Positions 63,800-64,000 of a DNA stretch of 64,000 nt are shown in pieces (positions within the stretch are counted from its first letter, which is position 1; each line of letters starts with the position of its first letter). A program made the position numbers and the translations under genes. The notes beneath the pieces were generated by a model. That model was given only the letters and a program-made list of their open reading frames with translations, did not search any database and was not told where the DNA came from. This DNA is from SAR116 cluster bacterium AG-426-I14 (GTDB lineage Bacteria > Pseudomonadota > Alphaproteobacteria > Puniceispirillales > Marisalimonadaceae), in the NCBI GenBank assembly GCA_003210055.1, contig QCNS01000002.1:1-64000 (forward strand), written 5' to 3'.

Positions 63800-64000
63800 A
63801 TGACGAAAATTTCATTCGAAACAAATCCTAAAAATTATTTGCATTGGAATATAGAAATTAGAAAAAATCTAGCTTTTTTGACGATGAATGTTAATGAAGA
63901 TGGAGGTATGTTTGATGGATATCAGTTAAAATTAAATAGCTATGATTTAAGTGTAGATATTGAATTATTTGATGCAATTCAAAGATTAAGATTTGAACAT
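63800..64000 (+). CDS. boxC: Benzoyl-CoA-dihydrodiol lyase BoxC, 3' end outside window
   Basis: The first 67 codons are present. The frame begins MTKISFETNPKNYLHWNIEI, then LAFLTMNVNEDGGMFDGYQL and KLNSYDLSVDIELFDAIQRL, ending at FEH on the window edge. This N-terminus (FETxPxxYxHW, MxVNEDGG, KLNSYDLxVDIEL) is characteristic of BoxC, the crotonase-fold enzyme that opens the epoxidised benzoyl-CoA ring. GAG at 63791-63793 precedes the ATG. It places the ligase and hydrolase upstream in an aerobic benzoyl-CoA pathway. Confidence 0.88.
   Translation, partial: MTKISFETNPKNYLHWNIEIRKNLAFLTMNVNEDGGMFDGYQLKLNSYDLSVDIELFDAIQRLRFEH

Overview
The window is a gene-dense, very AT-rich (about 30% GC by eye) stretch of chromosome from a streamlined alphaproteobacterium, most likely a marine, free-living one. 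Pointers to Alphaproteobacteria are a GcrA cell-cycle regulator, a direct-repeat GAAC-N7-GAAC LexA-type box in front of recA, a DksA with a depleted zinc finger, the Rrf2-sufBCDS-sufT-sufA operon, the clpP-clpX-lon-hup block after trigger factor, and a glnB-glnA pair. Short spacers, many 4-11 base gene overlaps, and the absence of insertion sequences, prophage genes, integrases or CRISPR arrays fit genome streamlining. The exact order cannot be decided from this window.

Layout. 1-9.9 kb: a NIPSNAP fragment, then a minus-strand group alkA-like / CysQ-Sua5 fusion / D-2-hydroxyacid (hydroxyglutarate-type) dehydrogenase / lptD, a b561 cytochrome, a GlcG/HbpS-like protein, the tRNA hydroxylase trhO, an ArsC-like protein and a stand-alone molybdopterin-binding protein. 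10-16.7 kb: tRNA-Ala, rpmF, hspQ, then a seven-gene SUF iron-sulfur operon under its own Rrf2 regulator. 16.8-24 kb: NAD kinase, kdsD, the queuosine genes queA-tgt-queG, a PII protein, a signal-less solute-binding protein, an EamA permease and tRNA-Gly. 24-36 kb: hemH, dksA, recA with a LexA-type box, alaS, an aminotransferase, an unrecognised 454-residue protein, a LOG-family protein, a LysM protein, a CDP-alcohol phosphatidyltransferase, msrB, an aroE-like gene and gcrA. 36-44 kb: pepN, parE, glnA, glnB and a second aminotransferase. 43.9-50.4 kb: tRNA-His, tRNA-Leu, tig-clpP-clpX-lon-hup. 50.4-55.4 kb: a methyltransferase, tRNA-Val, ferredoxin-NADP reductase, an epimerase-like protein, then a cobalamin riboswitch driving a BtuB-like receptor and a small membrane protein, and tRNA-Asp.

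55.4-61.4 kb is the most unusual part: a small secreted Gly-rich protein, an SGNH-like exported protein, and divergently a tightly overlapped trio (ferritin-like di-iron protein, carbamoyltransferase, 53-residue DUF5989-like membrane peptide), followed by a 715-residue exported protein with perfect tandem repeats. 61.4-64 kb opens an aerobic benzoyl-CoA (box) pathway: benzoate-CoA ligase, an alpha/beta hydrolase and the 5' end of boxC, which runs off the window.

Functionally, most of the window is housekeeping (iron-sulfur assembly, tRNA modification, proteolysis, nitrogen sensing, DNA repair). The accessory points of interest are the B12 uptake unit, the carbamoyltransferase cluster and the benzoate genes. 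All identifications come from reading motifs and lengths in the sequence; no database search was run.
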